Assembly: GCF_923081025.1 (NCBI RefSeq) | Contig: NZ_CAKLPZ010000001.1 | Location: 1,426,001-1,490,000, forward strand | Source: Neolewinella maritima | Lineage (GTDB): Bacteria; Bacteroidota; Bacteroidia; Chitinophagales; Saprospiraceae | Length of the DNA: 64,000 nt | Direction of reading: 5' to 3' | Part shown: positions 26,663 through 35,897 of the stretch, one piece after another | Layout: the number at the start of each line of letters is the position of its first letter | Numbering within the stretch: position 1 is the stretch's first letter | Notes under the pieces: generated by a model | Seen by the model: only the letters and a program-made list of their open reading frames with translations | What the model was told of the DNA's origin: nothing | Databases searched by the model: none | Translations under genes and position numbers: made by a program

Positions 26663-26743
26663 GTCTTAATAAGCGCAAATGTAGCGTACCTAGGTGCGTC
26701 CAACCAAGCATCAGGGGCCTTATTTTTATCTTGTCTAAATAAG
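26663..26743. promoter_or_regulatory. Duplicated GTCTWAATAAG site, candidate operator
   Basis: The plus strand carries GTCTTAATAAG at 26663-26673 and GTCTAAATAAG at 26733-26743, a 10 of 11 match exactly 70 bases apart. The first covers the predicted transcription start of the minus-strand operon. The second is part of a 25-bp inverted repeat, CTTATTT-N11-AAATAAG, at 26719-26743. The arrangement fits a metalloregulator such as a Fur or DtxR family protein, though the protein is not identified. Confidence 0.5.
26676..26707 (-). promoter_or_regulatory. Promoter of the DUF4856-imelysin-HTTM-TonB operon
   Basis: On the minus strand a perfect -7 element TACATTTG lies at 26683-26676, with TTGG (26707-26704) 20 bases upstream as the -33 element. 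Transcription would start at about 26669, some 28 bases before the DUF4856 ATG at 26641. One copy of the GTCTWAATAAG repeat lies across this start point, a position typical for a repressor. Confidence 0.65.
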
Positions 26744-26887
26744 ATTAAGCGTTTTACCCCTTGGTTGCTCCTATAACTGCCAGCGGTAGATAAGGATGCA
26801 CTGGTGTCGGATTTCCGAAAAAAGATTGAGCGCTACAAAGTGGCCTGACTGCCTATCTTCCGCCCACCCCCATGAACCCCCCCCACT

Positions 26888-29800
26888 ATGCTCGCCCAAG
26901 ACAAACGCCGTTTCAACAAGATCCTCGTCGCCAACCGGGGGGAGATCGCCATCCGTATCCTGCGCGCCGCCAGCGAACTACAGATGCGTACGGTAGCTAT
27001 CTACACCTACGAAGACCGCTACAGCCTACACCGCTACAAGGCGGACGAGAGCTACCAGATCGGTCCGGACGATGAGCCCCTCCGTCCCTACATCGACATC
27101 AAGGCGATCATCAAACTGGCGCTAGACAAAAAGGTAGACGCCATTCACCCGGGCTACGGCTTCCTATCCGAGAACGTAGAATTCGCCCGTGGCTGTCTGG
27201 CCGCCGGCATCGAGTTCGTCGGTCCCTCCCCCGATAGTATGGACCAGCTCGGCGACAAGGTGGCCGCCAAGGAGCTCGCCCGTAGGGTGGGGGTCCCCCT
27301 TATTCAGGACAGTGATAAGGACATCAGCGACCCGGCCGTTGCAGCATCCGAAGCCGCGGTGATCGGCTATCCCGTCATCATCAAGGCGGCCGCCGGGGGC
27401 GGGGGACGCGGGATGCGGGTGGTTCGCAATGAACAGCAGCTGCGCACCGAAGTGATCGAAGCCAGTAGCGAAGCCGAGAAGGCCTTCGGCAACGGCACGA
27501 TCTTCCTGGAGAAGTTTATCGAAAATCCACGCCACATCGAGGTGCAGCTACTGGGTGACCGGCACGGTAACCTGGTCCATCTTTACGAGCGGGACTGCTC
27601 CGTACAACGGCGGTTCCAGAAGGTCGTAGAGGTGGCACCGGCAGCCAACCTCTCTCAGGAAACCAAGGATAAGCTGTACCACTACGCCCTGCAGTTGGGC
27701 CGGGAGGTGAATTACTACTGTGCCGGTACGGTCGAATTTTTAGTCGACCAGGACGAGTCGATCTACTTCATCGAGGTCAATCCCCGCATTCAGGTAGAGC
27801 ATACCATCACGGAAGAGATCACGGGCATCGACCTGGTGCGCACGCAGTTTCTGGTCACCATGGGTTACGCCCTGGACCACAAGACGATCTTCATCCGCAG
27901 TCAGGAGGATATTCAGGCGAACGGTTTTGCTATTCAGTGCCGGGTCACTACCGAAGATCCCGCCAACGACTTCAAGCCGGATTACGGCACGCTGATCGCC
28001 TACCGCTCGGCAAGTGGTATGGGGATCCGTCTCGATGCAGGCTCGGCCTTTCCTGGCGCCACCATCTCGCCCTACTTCGACAGCTTGCTGGTCAAAGTGA
28101 CGGGTACGGGCCGCACGCTCAAGGGTGCGGCCGAGCGGCTGCACCGTGCCCTGCGGGAGTTCCGGGTGCGTGGCGTAAAGACCAACATCGGCTTCCTGCT
28201 CAATTTACTGGAGAACGAAGATTTCCAGGAGGGTAGGGCGACCGTACGCTTTATCCCCGACCATCCGGAGTTGCTTCAGTTGCGGGGTTTCCGGGATCGG
28301 GGTACTCGTCTGCTGCGCTACGTAGCTGACGTGATCGTAAATTCCAATCCGGACGTCAAGTACGTAGACACCAGCCGCACCTTCCTCAAGCCGGTAGTGC
28401 CCCCCTTCGATGTCTATGCCGAGCTGCCCAAGGGAAGCCGCGACCGGCTCAAGGATCTGGGGCGTGACAGCTTCGTCGACTGGCTCAAGCAGGAAAAGCG
28501 GATCCAGTACACTGATACCACCTTCCGCGACGCCCACCAGAGCCTGCTGGCTACCCGGATGCGCATGATAGACATGCTCAATGTGTCACAGAGCTATGCG
28601 GCCAACCAGCCGGCCGATCTGTTTAGTATGGAGGTCTGGGGGGGCGCCACCTTCGACGTCGCCCTGCGGTTTCTGAAGGAAGACCCCTGGCGTCGACTGC
28701 GCAAGTTGCGCACGGCTATCCCGAATACGATCTTCCAGATGCTCCTGCGCGGGAGTAATGCAGTGGGTTATAAAGCCTATCCCGATAACCTGATCATCAA
28801 GTTTATCGAAGAAGCGGCCCGCGGTTCCATGCTATACGACGTGGATGGCCGGGAAGAGGGCTACGCGGGGGGCATCGACCTGTTCCGCATATTCGACTCC
28901 CTGAACTGGGTCAAAAACATGGAGGTCAGTATCCGCACGGTCCGCGAAAACACGGATAGTCTGGCCGAGGCCTGTATATGCTACTCCGGAGACTTTACCA
29001 ACAGTAAGGAAACCAAGTTCACCCTCTCATACTACCTCGAGCTGGCCAAGCGGCTGGAGGGAGCGGGTGCGCACCTGCTCGCCATCAAGGACATGGCCGG
29101 CCTACTCAAGCCCATTGCCGCCCGGGAGCTCATTACCGCCCTGCGCGAGACCGTCGACCTGCCCATCCACCTGCATACCCACGATACCAGCGGGATTCAG
29201 AGCGCTACCTACCTGGAGGCCATCAATGCCGGTGTAGACATCGTCGATGTCGCCATCAACAGCCTCAGCGGACTCACCTCCCAACCGGGCTACAACAGTA
29301 TCGCGGCCATGATGCAGGGCCACGAGCGGGAAAATCCGGTCAACCTGCCGCTGCTCAACGAGTATGCCGACTACTGGGAGACTGTCCGCAACTACTACTA
29401 CCCCTTCGAAACCGAGCTGCGGGCCGGCACCGCCACGATCTACGATACCGAGATTCCCGGTGGGCAGTACTCCAACCTACGGCCGCAGGCCCGGGGACTG
29501 GGTCTTGAGGACCGCTTCCCCACTATCCGCAAGAACTACTCTGCCGCCAACGAGCTGTTCGGTAACCTGGTCAAGGTGACGCCGAGCTCCAAGGTCGTAG
29601 GTGACATGGCTATGTTCATGACCAGCAACGACCTGACGGCGGAGGACGTCCGCAGACGCGGCGATAAGCTGGACTTCCCGGACAGCGTCAAGAGTCTCAT
29701 GCGCGGCGATCTGGGGCAGATCGAAGGGGGCTTCGACGAGGAGGTTCAACGCATGGTCTTGAAGGGCGAACAGGCCTACACCGATCGCCCCAATGCCCAC

Positions 29801-30397
29801 CTGGATCCGGTAGACTTCGAGGCAGCGGCCGTCACCTACCGCGAGCAATTCGACGAGGAGCCTACCACCATGGATCTGCTGAGTCATCAGCTATACCCAA
29901 AAGTATTTGCCGACTACAAAGCCTTTCAGAATGACTACGGGCAGGTAGCTAACATCCCCACGCTAGCCTTCTTCTACGGCCTGAAGCCTAATGAAGAGAT
30001 CCTGGTGCGCATAAGTGCCGGTAAGCGGATCACGATCAAGTACCTGAACATGACCAACGCCGATGAGCTCGGCAACCGGCTGGTTTTCTTCACCCTGAAC
30101 GGTCAGACACGGAGCGTAACCGTGCGTGATCAGCAGATCGACAGTAAGGTGAAGGCCCACGTGAAGGCCGGCGGAGAAAACGAAGTAGGTAGTCCGCTAC
30201 AGGGCAACCTCAGTCGCATCCTGGTCAAGGTCGGTGATACGGTAGCCGCGGGAGATCCACTATTCGTGATCGAGGCCATGAAGATGGAATCGACTATCAC
30301 TAGTCCCCTAGCCGGTGAGGTGACGTTACTCCCCCTGAAGGAAAAGACGCTCGTCGAAGCCAATGACTTAGTAGTACGGATCGGCGCGGCCGGCTAG
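26888..30397 (+). CDS. pyc: Pyruvate carboxylase
   Basis: This 1169-residue single-chain biotin enzyme carboxylates pyruvate to oxaloacetate, refilling the TCA cycle. Domains in order: biotin carboxylase (about 1-460; ATP-grasp loop AAAGGGGRGMRVV, and FIEVNPRIQVEHT), carboxyltransferase (about 530-800; TTFRDAHQSLLATR at its start, HLHTHDTSG later), a PYC/OADA-type domain, and the C-terminal biotinyl domain with EAMKMES, where Lys1132 carries biotin. The length and domain order match the family throughout. The start at 26888 puts the ANRGEIAIRI motif at residues 15-24. It is convergent with the NadR-like gene and their ends overlap by 4 bases. Confidence 0.96.
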   Translation: MLAQDKRRFNKILVANRGEIAIRILRAASELQMRTVAIYTYEDRYSLHRYKADESYQIGPDDEPLRPYIDIKAIIKLALDKKVDAIHPGYGFLSENVEFARGCLAAGIEFVGPSPDSMDQLGDKVAAKELARRVGVPLIQDSDKDISDPAVAASEAAVIGYPVIIKAAAGGGGRGMRVVRNEQQLRTEVIEASSEAEKAFGNGTIFLEKFIENPRHIEVQLLGDRHGNLVHLYERDCSVQRRFQKVVEVAPAANLSQETKDKLYHYALQLGREVNYYCAGTVEFLVDQDESIYFIEVNPRIQVEHTITEEITGIDLVRTQFLVTMGYALDHKTIFIRSQEDIQANGFAIQCRVTTEDPANDFKPDYGTLIAYRSASGMGIRLDAGSAFPGATISPYFDSLLVKVTGTGRTLKGAAERLHRALREFRVRGVKTNIGFLLNLLENEDFQEGRATVRFIPDHPELLQLRGFRDRGTRLLRYVADVIVNSNPDVKYVDTSRTFLKPVVPPFDVYAELPKGSRDRLKDLGRDSFVDWLKQEKRIQYTDTTFRDAHQSLLATRMRMIDMLNVSQSYAANQPADLFSMEVWGGATFDVALRFLKEDPWRRLRKLRTAIPNTIFQMLLRGSNAVGYKAYPDNLIIKFIEEAARGSMLYDVDGREEGYAGGIDLFRIFDSLNWVKNMEVSIRTVRENTDSLAEACICYSGDFTNSKETKFTLSYYLELAKRLEGAGAHLLAIKDMAGLLKPIAARELITALRETVDLPIHLHTHDTSGIQSATYLEAINAGVDIVDVAINSLSGLTSQPGYNSIAAMMQGHERENPVNLPLLNEYADYWETVRNYYYPFETELRAGTATIYDTEIPGGQYSNLRPQARGLGLEDRFPTIRKNYSAANELFGNLVKVTPSSKVVGDMAMFMTSNDLTAEDVRRRGDKLDFPDSVKSLMRGDLGQIEGGFDEEVQRMVLKGEQAYTDRPNAHLDPVDFEAAAVTYREQFDEEPTTMDLLSHQLYPKVFADYKAFQNDYGQVANIPTLAFFYGLKPNEEILVRISAGKRITIKYLNMTNADELGNRLVFFTLNGQTRSVTVRDQQIDSKVKAHVKAGGENEVGSPLQGNLSRILVKVGDTVAAGDPLFVIEAMKMESTITSPLAGEVTLLPLKEKTLVEANDLVVRIGAAG

Positions 30398-30894
30398 TGG
30401 AGCGAAGTGTCCTGTATAGCGCTCAGGGCCTGCTGAACACGATCGGCACCAGTGATGCCTAATGCCCCCGGTAGGAGGCTGCGGTAGCGTGCGTGCAGCG
30501 TCCAGCGATCGGCTTCATTCGGGTGCTCGCGCAGGGGGTCGTATGTCCAGGCTAGGTCTGGTGCGCAGAGCAGGGTGAGGTCGTATGACCGCGTAGCTGT
30601 CTGTGACGACAAGGTAGCCGCACACCGTCCATACTTCACTTCAGACCAGATTTGGAGGACCTCAGGGCCGGTATCGCAGATCACGTAAGATGCACCACTC
30701 TGCCGCGCGGCCGTTTCGGCCCGTTGCTGTGCCTGCCAGATCAGGGCTAGGTCTGCCTCAGTGTAGGGTCGTGCCAGAGCGTGCAGGTAGGCACGTGCTT
30801 GTTCGGCTACGTAGGTGCCGTCCAGACACCAGGCCAGGGTCTGCGCAAGGGTAGATTTACCGGAGCTTTCCGGTCCGGTTACCCGCACAGTCAA
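30394..30894 (-). CDS. NadR-like P-loop kinase/ATPase
   Basis: This is a 166-residue P-loop protein with the Walker A motif GPESSGKST at residues 7-15, followed by a REAR-like segment (VAEQARAYL) and VICDTGPEVLQIW. It resembles the C-terminal ribosylnicotinamide kinase domain of NadR (AAA_28 type), here without the adenylyltransferase domain. The likely activity is phosphorylation of nicotinamide riboside in NAD salvage, but this is by similarity only. It directly follows the SPFH gene with no gap, so the two are probably cotranscribed. Confidence 0.8.
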   Translation of the reverse strand: MTVRVTGPESSGKSTLAQTLAWCLDGTYVAEQARAYLHALARPYTEADLALIWQAQQRAETAARQSGASYVICDTGPEVLQIWSEVKYGRCAATLSSQTATRSYDLTLLCAPDLAWTYDPLREHPNEADRWTLHARYRSLLPGALGITGADRVQQALSAIQDTSLH

Positions 30895-31851
30895 CTAGCG
30901 CTCCAGCTTGATCTTCTCCCGCTTCTTTTCGGCCTTGAGCTTCTCGCTGGTGGCCTTCATCTCTTCGCCCATCTGCTGACTGGCTACAAAACTAGCGGTC
31001 ATATTAGCCAGCATGTCGGAACCGGCCGTAGGAGCGTTGGGTAACATGATCAGGTTGGAGTTCACGTTTTCCCCCATGCTCTGGAGCGTATCGTAGTGCT
31101 GGGTAACTACAATAAGGGCGGAGGCCTCCTGGCTGTTGATGCCTACGCTGTTGAGAATGTCTACGGACTCTTCCAGACCCTTGGCGATCTCCCGCCGCTG
31201 ATCCGCAATACCCTGACCCTGCAGTCGCTTGGATTCGGCTTCAGCACGTGCCTTAGCTACGATGCGGATCCGGTCGGCCTCACCTTCGTACTCGGCGGCT
31301 AGCTTCTCGCGTTCGGCGGCATTGATCCGGTTCATGGCCACCTTGACGGTAGCGTCGGGATCGATATCGGTCACCAGTGCCTTGACGATGTTGAAGCCAT
31401 AGTTCTGCATGGCCTCCTGTAGCTCGGTCTTGATGGCGTTGGCGATATCGTCCTTGCGCTCGAAGACATCGTCGAGTTTCATCTTCGGTACCTCGGCGCG
31501 GACTACGTCGAAGATGTAGGAATTGATCTGCTCGTAGGGATTATCGAGTTTGTAGAACGCATCGTAGACGCTATCCGGTCCCACGGCGAACTGCACGCCT
31601 ACCTTCAGTTTGACGAATACATTATCCTTCGTCTTGGTCTCCACGTTTACGTCGAGCTGCTGCACCTTGAGGCTGACCTTGCCGGCTACCTTATCGATGA
31701 AGGGGGCCTTTAGGTGAAAGCCCGGTCCGCGGATGGAGCTAAACCGCCCGAAGCGTTCTAGTACTGCCGAGCTTTGCTGCTTGACGGTAAAGAAGCTGCC
31801 GGTAATGATGAGGAGCAGAAGGATCAGGGGGATAAGAACTATGAGTTCCAT
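30895..31851 (-). CDS. SPFH/band 7 membrane protein (slipin/HIR-like)
   Basis: This 318-residue protein has one N-terminal membrane helix (about 3-22), a prohibitin-homology SPFH domain (about 25-190; RGPGFHLKAPFIDKV, LVTDIDPDATVKVAMNRINAAER) and a charged, alanine- and glutamate-rich coiled coil (190-250), then a basic, lysine-rich tail. Such proteins oligomerise in membranes and organise microdomains or regulate FtsH-type proteolysis. No NfeD partner is encoded next to it. A 19-bp motif shared with two other intergenic regions lies 66 bases upstream of its ATG. Confidence 0.9.
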   Translation of the reverse strand: MELIVLIPLILLLLIITGSFFTVKQQSSAVLERFGRFSSIRGPGFHLKAPFIDKVAGKVSLKVQQLDVNVETKTKDNVFVKLKVGVQFAVGPDSVYDAFYKLDNPYEQINSYIFDVVRAEVPKMKLDDVFERKDDIANAIKTELQEAMQNYGFNIVKALVTDIDPDATVKVAMNRINAAEREKLAAEYEGEADRIRIVAKARAEAESKRLQGQGIADQRREIAKGLEESVDILNSVGINSQEASALIVVTQHYDTLQSMGENVNSNLIMLPNAPTAGSDMLANMTASFVASQQMGEEMKATSEKLKAEKKREKIKLER

Positions 31852-31917
31852 ACGTACTATTTAGGGTAATATAACAACATAACGGATAGGGGGTTGCGGC
31901 TACTCCCTCACCGGCAC

Positions 31918-31936
31918 CGCACCTGCGTACGCGCCC
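31918..31936 (+). repeat. Intergenic 19-bp motif, copy 1
   Basis: The sequence CGCACCTGCGTACGCGCCC is a one-mismatch copy of a motif also seen at 41379-41397 and 54000-54018. It lies between the divergent SPFH gene and the 468-residue unknown gene. Its 10-bp core (CGCGTACGCG in the other two copies) is a palindrome. Read toward the SPFH gene it has the same orientation as copy 2 toward the OmpA gene and copy 3 toward the Oar-like receptor. Confidence 0.6.
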
Positions 31937-31962
31937 ACTGGTGATGGTAGCGTGCGAATGCC

Positions 31963-31970
31963 TATATTTG
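31963..31970 (+). promoter_or_regulatory. Candidate -7 box TATATTTG
   Basis: A perfect TAnnTTTG element lies 91 bases before the ATG at 32062. I do not see a TTTG or TTG at the right distance upstream, so the promoter is only partly supported. Confidence 0.35.
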
Positions 31971-32061
31971 CCGAAACGACGTGCTCACGGGAGCCGTCAG
32001 ACCTGGTTCTGCCTTAAATGGCACTACCGGGTTTTCTTTTACTTACGCCAATCTGAACGTC

Positions 32062-33468
32062 ATGTACGAACTCAACGATACCTACAAAGCGCACCTCGAT
32101 GCGATCGCCGAAGCCATCCAGGCCAGTCCCCACTTAGCCCAGTATATGGAGGAGGAAGAAGACGAGCAGTACGAGGCCCTGAAGGCCGAGTTCGAACCCC
32201 AGATCGAGGCGGCCCACGAGCAGATCAACCACCATTCGCCCTTCGAGATCGAATCCTTCGAGCGCTACCTCATGGACGACCGCTTCGAGGGCCTGTTCCT
32301 GCCCCGCGTACTGGGCTACAGCGTGCTGCGTCCGGAGATCAACGAACTGTTCTACTACCGCCAGCAGAACGACCACTTCGGTACGCTGCTCAACTACATC
32401 GCGGGTAACGTGAACTTCGACCAGCTCAGCAGCCGGATCGGACAGGCCGTGCAGGTCGGCTTCGCCCTGAGTAGCGATATCTACGTGACGGGACTGATCG
32501 ACGAGATTCCCAGCAAGCGCGTGCGGCAGTTCCTGATGACGCAAAAGTCGGACGACGCCCGTACCCAGCAGGGCCGTAGCGCCATCTTCAACCGTTACAA
32601 GCGGCAGTTCAAGAGCCGCAACTACCAGTACGCGCCCGCCCCCCAGAGCGTGCCGGAACTGATCAGCCACAGTAAGCACTTTGTCGACTTCCTGCTCTAC
32701 CGGGTATCCAACAAAGAATTGAATAACGATGCGCTGCCCGCTCCGCTGTACCATTTCGTGACCAACGAGGAGTTTGCGGGACGCAAGGAGCTCATCGAGC
32801 CACTGGTGATCTATAGCGCCTACCTGCCCGTGGAGGAGGGGGCACAGGCTGCACTCACCGAAGTGCTCAACCGTGAGCGCAAGGAAGACCCCAAGCGGGT
32901 CTCCGATCAGATCCTCACCTTCATCCTGCGGCTTAAGAATGACAGTGCGGTCACCTTCGGCAAGGACGAGGAAGCGAAGCTCGGTCAGATCGTGGACCGC
33001 AGCGTCGATGACGACCTCACGGCTTACTTCAACCTTACGGACCGTATCCACAGCGAGGGCTACGACGATCCCGAAGTGCAGGAAGCGATCCAGGAGCAGG
33101 TGCTGAAGCAGGACGGACTGAGTGACTTCAACGAGAATATCCGCCGCACCATCCTGGTGTACGTCAGCGACCTGGCGGCTAGCCTGGGCACGGACGACTA
33201 CAACGAGTGGTTCGCCACGACGGGCAAGCTCTTCCCGGTGTACATGAAGGTGTTTGCCAACGAGCAGTTCAACCAGGAACTGCGCCGGCTGGCTATTCGC
33301 TACACGAAGCGGCTCATCAAGGTGCACACCAATAAGCGCGGCAAGGACTACCGGGACATCAAGAAGACCACGGTAGCCACTTGGAGCGACTACGGCTTCA
33401 TGACCGACAAGCAGCTCAAGGAGTTCTTCAAGACTCCCCGCAAGCGCAAGCCCACGGCCGAAGCCTAG
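32062..33468 (+). CDS. Unknown soluble protein of 468 residues
   Basis: I do not recognise a family. The protein is hydrophilic, mostly alpha-helical by eye, with no signal peptide or membrane helix, a very acidic EEEEDEQYEAL stretch near residues 32-42 and a basic end (KTPRKRKPTAEA). Codon use looks like that of its neighbours, so it is not obviously foreign. The ATG at 32062 gives a protein starting MYELNDTYKAHLD. A longer in-frame start at 31981 would add 27 residues that look like untranslated leader. The gene is convergent with lon and their stop codons overlap by 4 bases. Confidence 0.8.
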   Translation: MYELNDTYKAHLDAIAEAIQASPHLAQYMEEEEDEQYEALKAEFEPQIEAAHEQINHHSPFEIESFERYLMDDRFEGLFLPRVLGYSVLRPEINELFYYRQQNDHFGTLLNYIAGNVNFDQLSSRIGQAVQVGFALSSDIYVTGLIDEIPSKRVRQFLMTQKSDDARTQQGRSAIFNRYKRQFKSRNYQYAPAPQSVPELISHSKHFVDFLLYRVSNKELNNDALPAPLYHFVTNEEFAGRKELIEPLVIYSAYLPVEEGAQAALTEVLNRERKEDPKRVSDQILTFILRLKNDSAVTFGKDEEAKLGQIVDRSVDDDLTAYFNLTDRIHSEGYDDPEVQEAIQEQVLKQDGLSDFNENIRRTILVYVSDLAASLGTDDYNEWFATTGKLFPVYMKVFANEQFNQELRRLAIRYTKRLIKVHTNKRGKDYRDIKKTTVATWSDYGFMTDKQLKEFFKTPRKRKPTAEA

Positions 33469-35840
33469 AGCGCAATAGCGAGTACATCACTGAAGGTGCG
33501 GGCGAAATGCGCGGTAATTCCTTCCTTGATGTAGTCGTCGAGGTCTTCGAAGTCCTGCCGGTTCTCCTCCGGAAACACCAGGGTAGTGATGCCCACCCGC
33601 CGGGCGCCGATGGTCTTCTCCTTAACTCCTCCGATGGGCAGTACCCGGCCGGTCAGCGTGAGTTCACCGGTCATTGCCAGATTATCTATGGGAGCCTGAT
33701 CGGTGGCCAGCGTGTAAAGCGCCAGGGCCATTGTTATACCTGCACTGGGCCCATCCTTCGGTGTGGCACCGGCGGGGACGTGCAGGTGTACCTGATGGTC
33801 TTCGAAGTAGGATATCCGGTCGGGAGGTAGAATGGACTTCACCAGACTGAGCGCGATCTGCGCGCTTTCCTTCATCACGTCACCTAGCTGTCCGGTAAGG
33901 CGGAAACCGCCCGTCTTGGCGGCTACGCCGCGGGCCTCGATATAGAGGGTGGCACCACCGAGTGTGGTATAGGCCAGTCCGAGGACTACGCCTGCCAGGG
34001 GCTTGTCGTACAATTGCTCCGTATTGAAACGGGGCCGGCCCAGCATGTCTTCTACGTCCGCGGCGCTTACTTCGAAGGAGTGCTGATCGGATTCTGCCTG
34101 CCTGAGCACAAGCTTGCGGATCACCTTACGGAGCTGTTTTTCCAGGTTGCGCACTCCGGCTTCCCGAGCGTAGCGGTCGACCAGAAAGTCTAGCGCCTCA
34201 TCGGTGAAGGTCACTTCGTCGGTGGCAAAGCCGTGGTCCTTAAGCTGCTTGGGAATGAGGTACTGCTGGGCAATCTTGATCTTTTCCTCCTTGATGTAAC
34301 CACTCAGGCGGATCACCTCCATGCGGTCGAGTAGGGGACCGGGGATGGTGTCGAGTTGATTCGCGGTGGTGAGGAAGAGGACGTTCGACAGATCGTACGG
34401 CACGTCCAGGTAGTGATCGACGAAGGCATCATTCTGCTCCGGGTCCAGTACTTCCAGCAAAGCGGAGGCGGGATCCCCCTGTCCACTACCCAGCTTGTCG
34501 ATCTCGTCGATCAGGATGACCGGATTACTGCTTTTAGCCCGGTCGATCGCCTGAATGAGCTTGCCGGGTAGTGCACCGATGTAGGTGCGCCGGTGGCCCT
34601 TGATCTCTGCCTCGTCGCGCATACCCCCTACACTGAAGCGGTAGAACTGCCGGCCGAGTGCGCGGGCGATACTCTGTCCGATGCTCGTCTTGCCTACCCC
34701 GGGAGGGCCCACCAGACAGATCACGCCGCCGGCTACGGAGCCCCGCTTCATGATGGTGGCCAGGAATTCCAGGATATTGTCCTTTACATCCTCCAGCCCG
34801 TAGTGGTCCTCATCCAGGATGCGCCGTGCCTCGGCGATATCGTCGGTCTCCTGGTTGTAGGTGCCCCAGGGCAGGCCCGCCAGTGTTTCCAGGTAGTTAC
34901 GGGTCACGTTGAACTCCGGACTCTGGGTGTTCAGACTGGTCAGCTTGCGTAGTTCCCGATCGTATACCTCGCGGACCGAAGTGGGTAGCTCCTTGCCTTC
35001 TAATAGGGCTTCGATACGCTCTACGATGGAATCCCCGTCATCCTGTTCTTCGCCGAGTTCCCGGCGGATGGCACTGAGTTGTTCCCGCAGGAAGTATTCC
35101 TTCTGCTTGGCGTTGACGCCTTCCTCGATCTGCTTGTTGATGCGGGACTGGATCTTTGCCACCTGTAGCTCGTCCTTAATTATATCCAGCAGCTTCTTGG
35201 CGCGCTCGCCAATATTCCAGGTCTCCAGCAGATCCTGCAGCTTATCCCTCTCGGAGCTGACCAAATTGGAGATCACGTCGATCGTTTGCCCCGGCTTCTC
35301 GTAGTTGAGTTGGGTGACCACCATGTTGACCTGCTCCTGAAACAGGGGGTTCAGCGCCAGCAGGCTCTTGATGTCGGAGCTGATGGCCAGCATATAGGCT
35401 TTCAGTTCGGGGTCGGGCTTGGCGTTGGGCTGATTGTCGTACTGCACGCGCCACCGCAGGCTGGGTTCGGTCTGCACCACGCGCTGTAACCGGAAGCGCT
35501 TCATGGTGCGGCCCAGCACCTGGATCACCTGGTCGCCCATCGGCATGACCTTGAGGATCTGATATACGGTACCTACGTCGTAGTAAGTGGACTCCCGGTA
35601 GTCATCGTCATCGGATTCGCGCTCCAGGACGGCCCCGATAAAGCCCTCGTGCTGCTCTACGGCAATGCGGATGGCCATTAGCTTGTCCGTACCGGTGAAC
35701 GTCATCGGCAGGGCGGTGCCGGGAAATATCGGCCGCTGGGTAAGGGGTAGTACGGTGAGCAACTGGGGTAGGCTGGGGTCGACGAGTTGCATCGCGCCGT
35801 TAGCCATTTCCTCGAATTCGTCTTGTGGAAAGTCTTCCAA
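33465..35840 (-). CDS. lon: ATP-dependent protease Lon
   Basis: This 791-residue protease has the N-terminal LON substrate-binding domain (about 25-220), a coiled-coil linker, the AAA+ module with Walker A GPPGVGKTS and Walker B VILIDEIDKL, and the C-terminal protease domain. The catalytic dyad is Ser699 in PKDGPSAG and Lys742 in GGVKEKTIGA. It degrades misfolded and regulatory proteins in the cytoplasm. Length is typical. Fifty-seven bases separate its ATG from the nnr stop, so it may share that transcript or have its own promoter. Confidence 0.97.
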   Translation of the reverse strand: MEDFPQDEFEEMANGAMQLVDPSLPQLLTVLPLTQRPIFPGTALPMTFTGTDKLMAIRIAVEQHEGFIGAVLERESDDDDYRESTYYDVGTVYQILKVMPMGDQVIQVLGRTMKRFRLQRVVQTEPSLRWRVQYDNQPNAKPDPELKAYMLAISSDIKSLLALNPLFQEQVNMVVTQLNYEKPGQTIDVISNLVSSERDKLQDLLETWNIGERAKKLLDIIKDELQVAKIQSRINKQIEEGVNAKQKEYFLREQLSAIRRELGEEQDDGDSIVERIEALLEGKELPTSVREVYDRELRKLTSLNTQSPEFNVTRNYLETLAGLPWGTYNQETDDIAEARRILDEDHYGLEDVKDNILEFLATIMKRGSVAGGVICLVGPPGVGKTSIGQSIARALGRQFYRFSVGGMRDEAEIKGHRRTYIGALPGKLIQAIDRAKSSNPVILIDEIDKLGSGQGDPASALLEVLDPEQNDAFVDHYLDVPYDLSNVLFLTTANQLDTIPGPLLDRMEVIRLSGYIKEEKIKIAQQYLIPKQLKDHGFATDEVTFTDEALDFLVDRYAREAGVRNLEKQLRKVIRKLVLRQAESDQHSFEVSAADVEDMLGRPRFNTEQLYDKPLAGVVLGLAYTTLGGATLYIEARGVAAKTGGFRLTGQLGDVMKESAQIALSLVKSILPPDRISYFEDHQVHLHVPAGATPKDGPSAGITMALALYTLATDQAPIDNLAMTGELTLTGRVLPIGGVKEKTIGARRVGITTLVFPEENRQDFEDLDDYIKEGITAHFARTFSDVLAIAL

Positions 35841-35897
35841 TGGTAGTGGGGGTGTTTACGTTCGGTGCAAAGCCTGCGAGCCCCCATTTGTTCGGGC

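Noticed and set aside
32134-33327. A 397-residue minus-strand frame opposite the unknown 468-residue gene
   Set aside because: Both strands are open here. The plus-strand product has normal amino-acid composition and a start near a -7 box, while the minus one is an alternation of Val, Leu, His and Asp typical of antisense frames.
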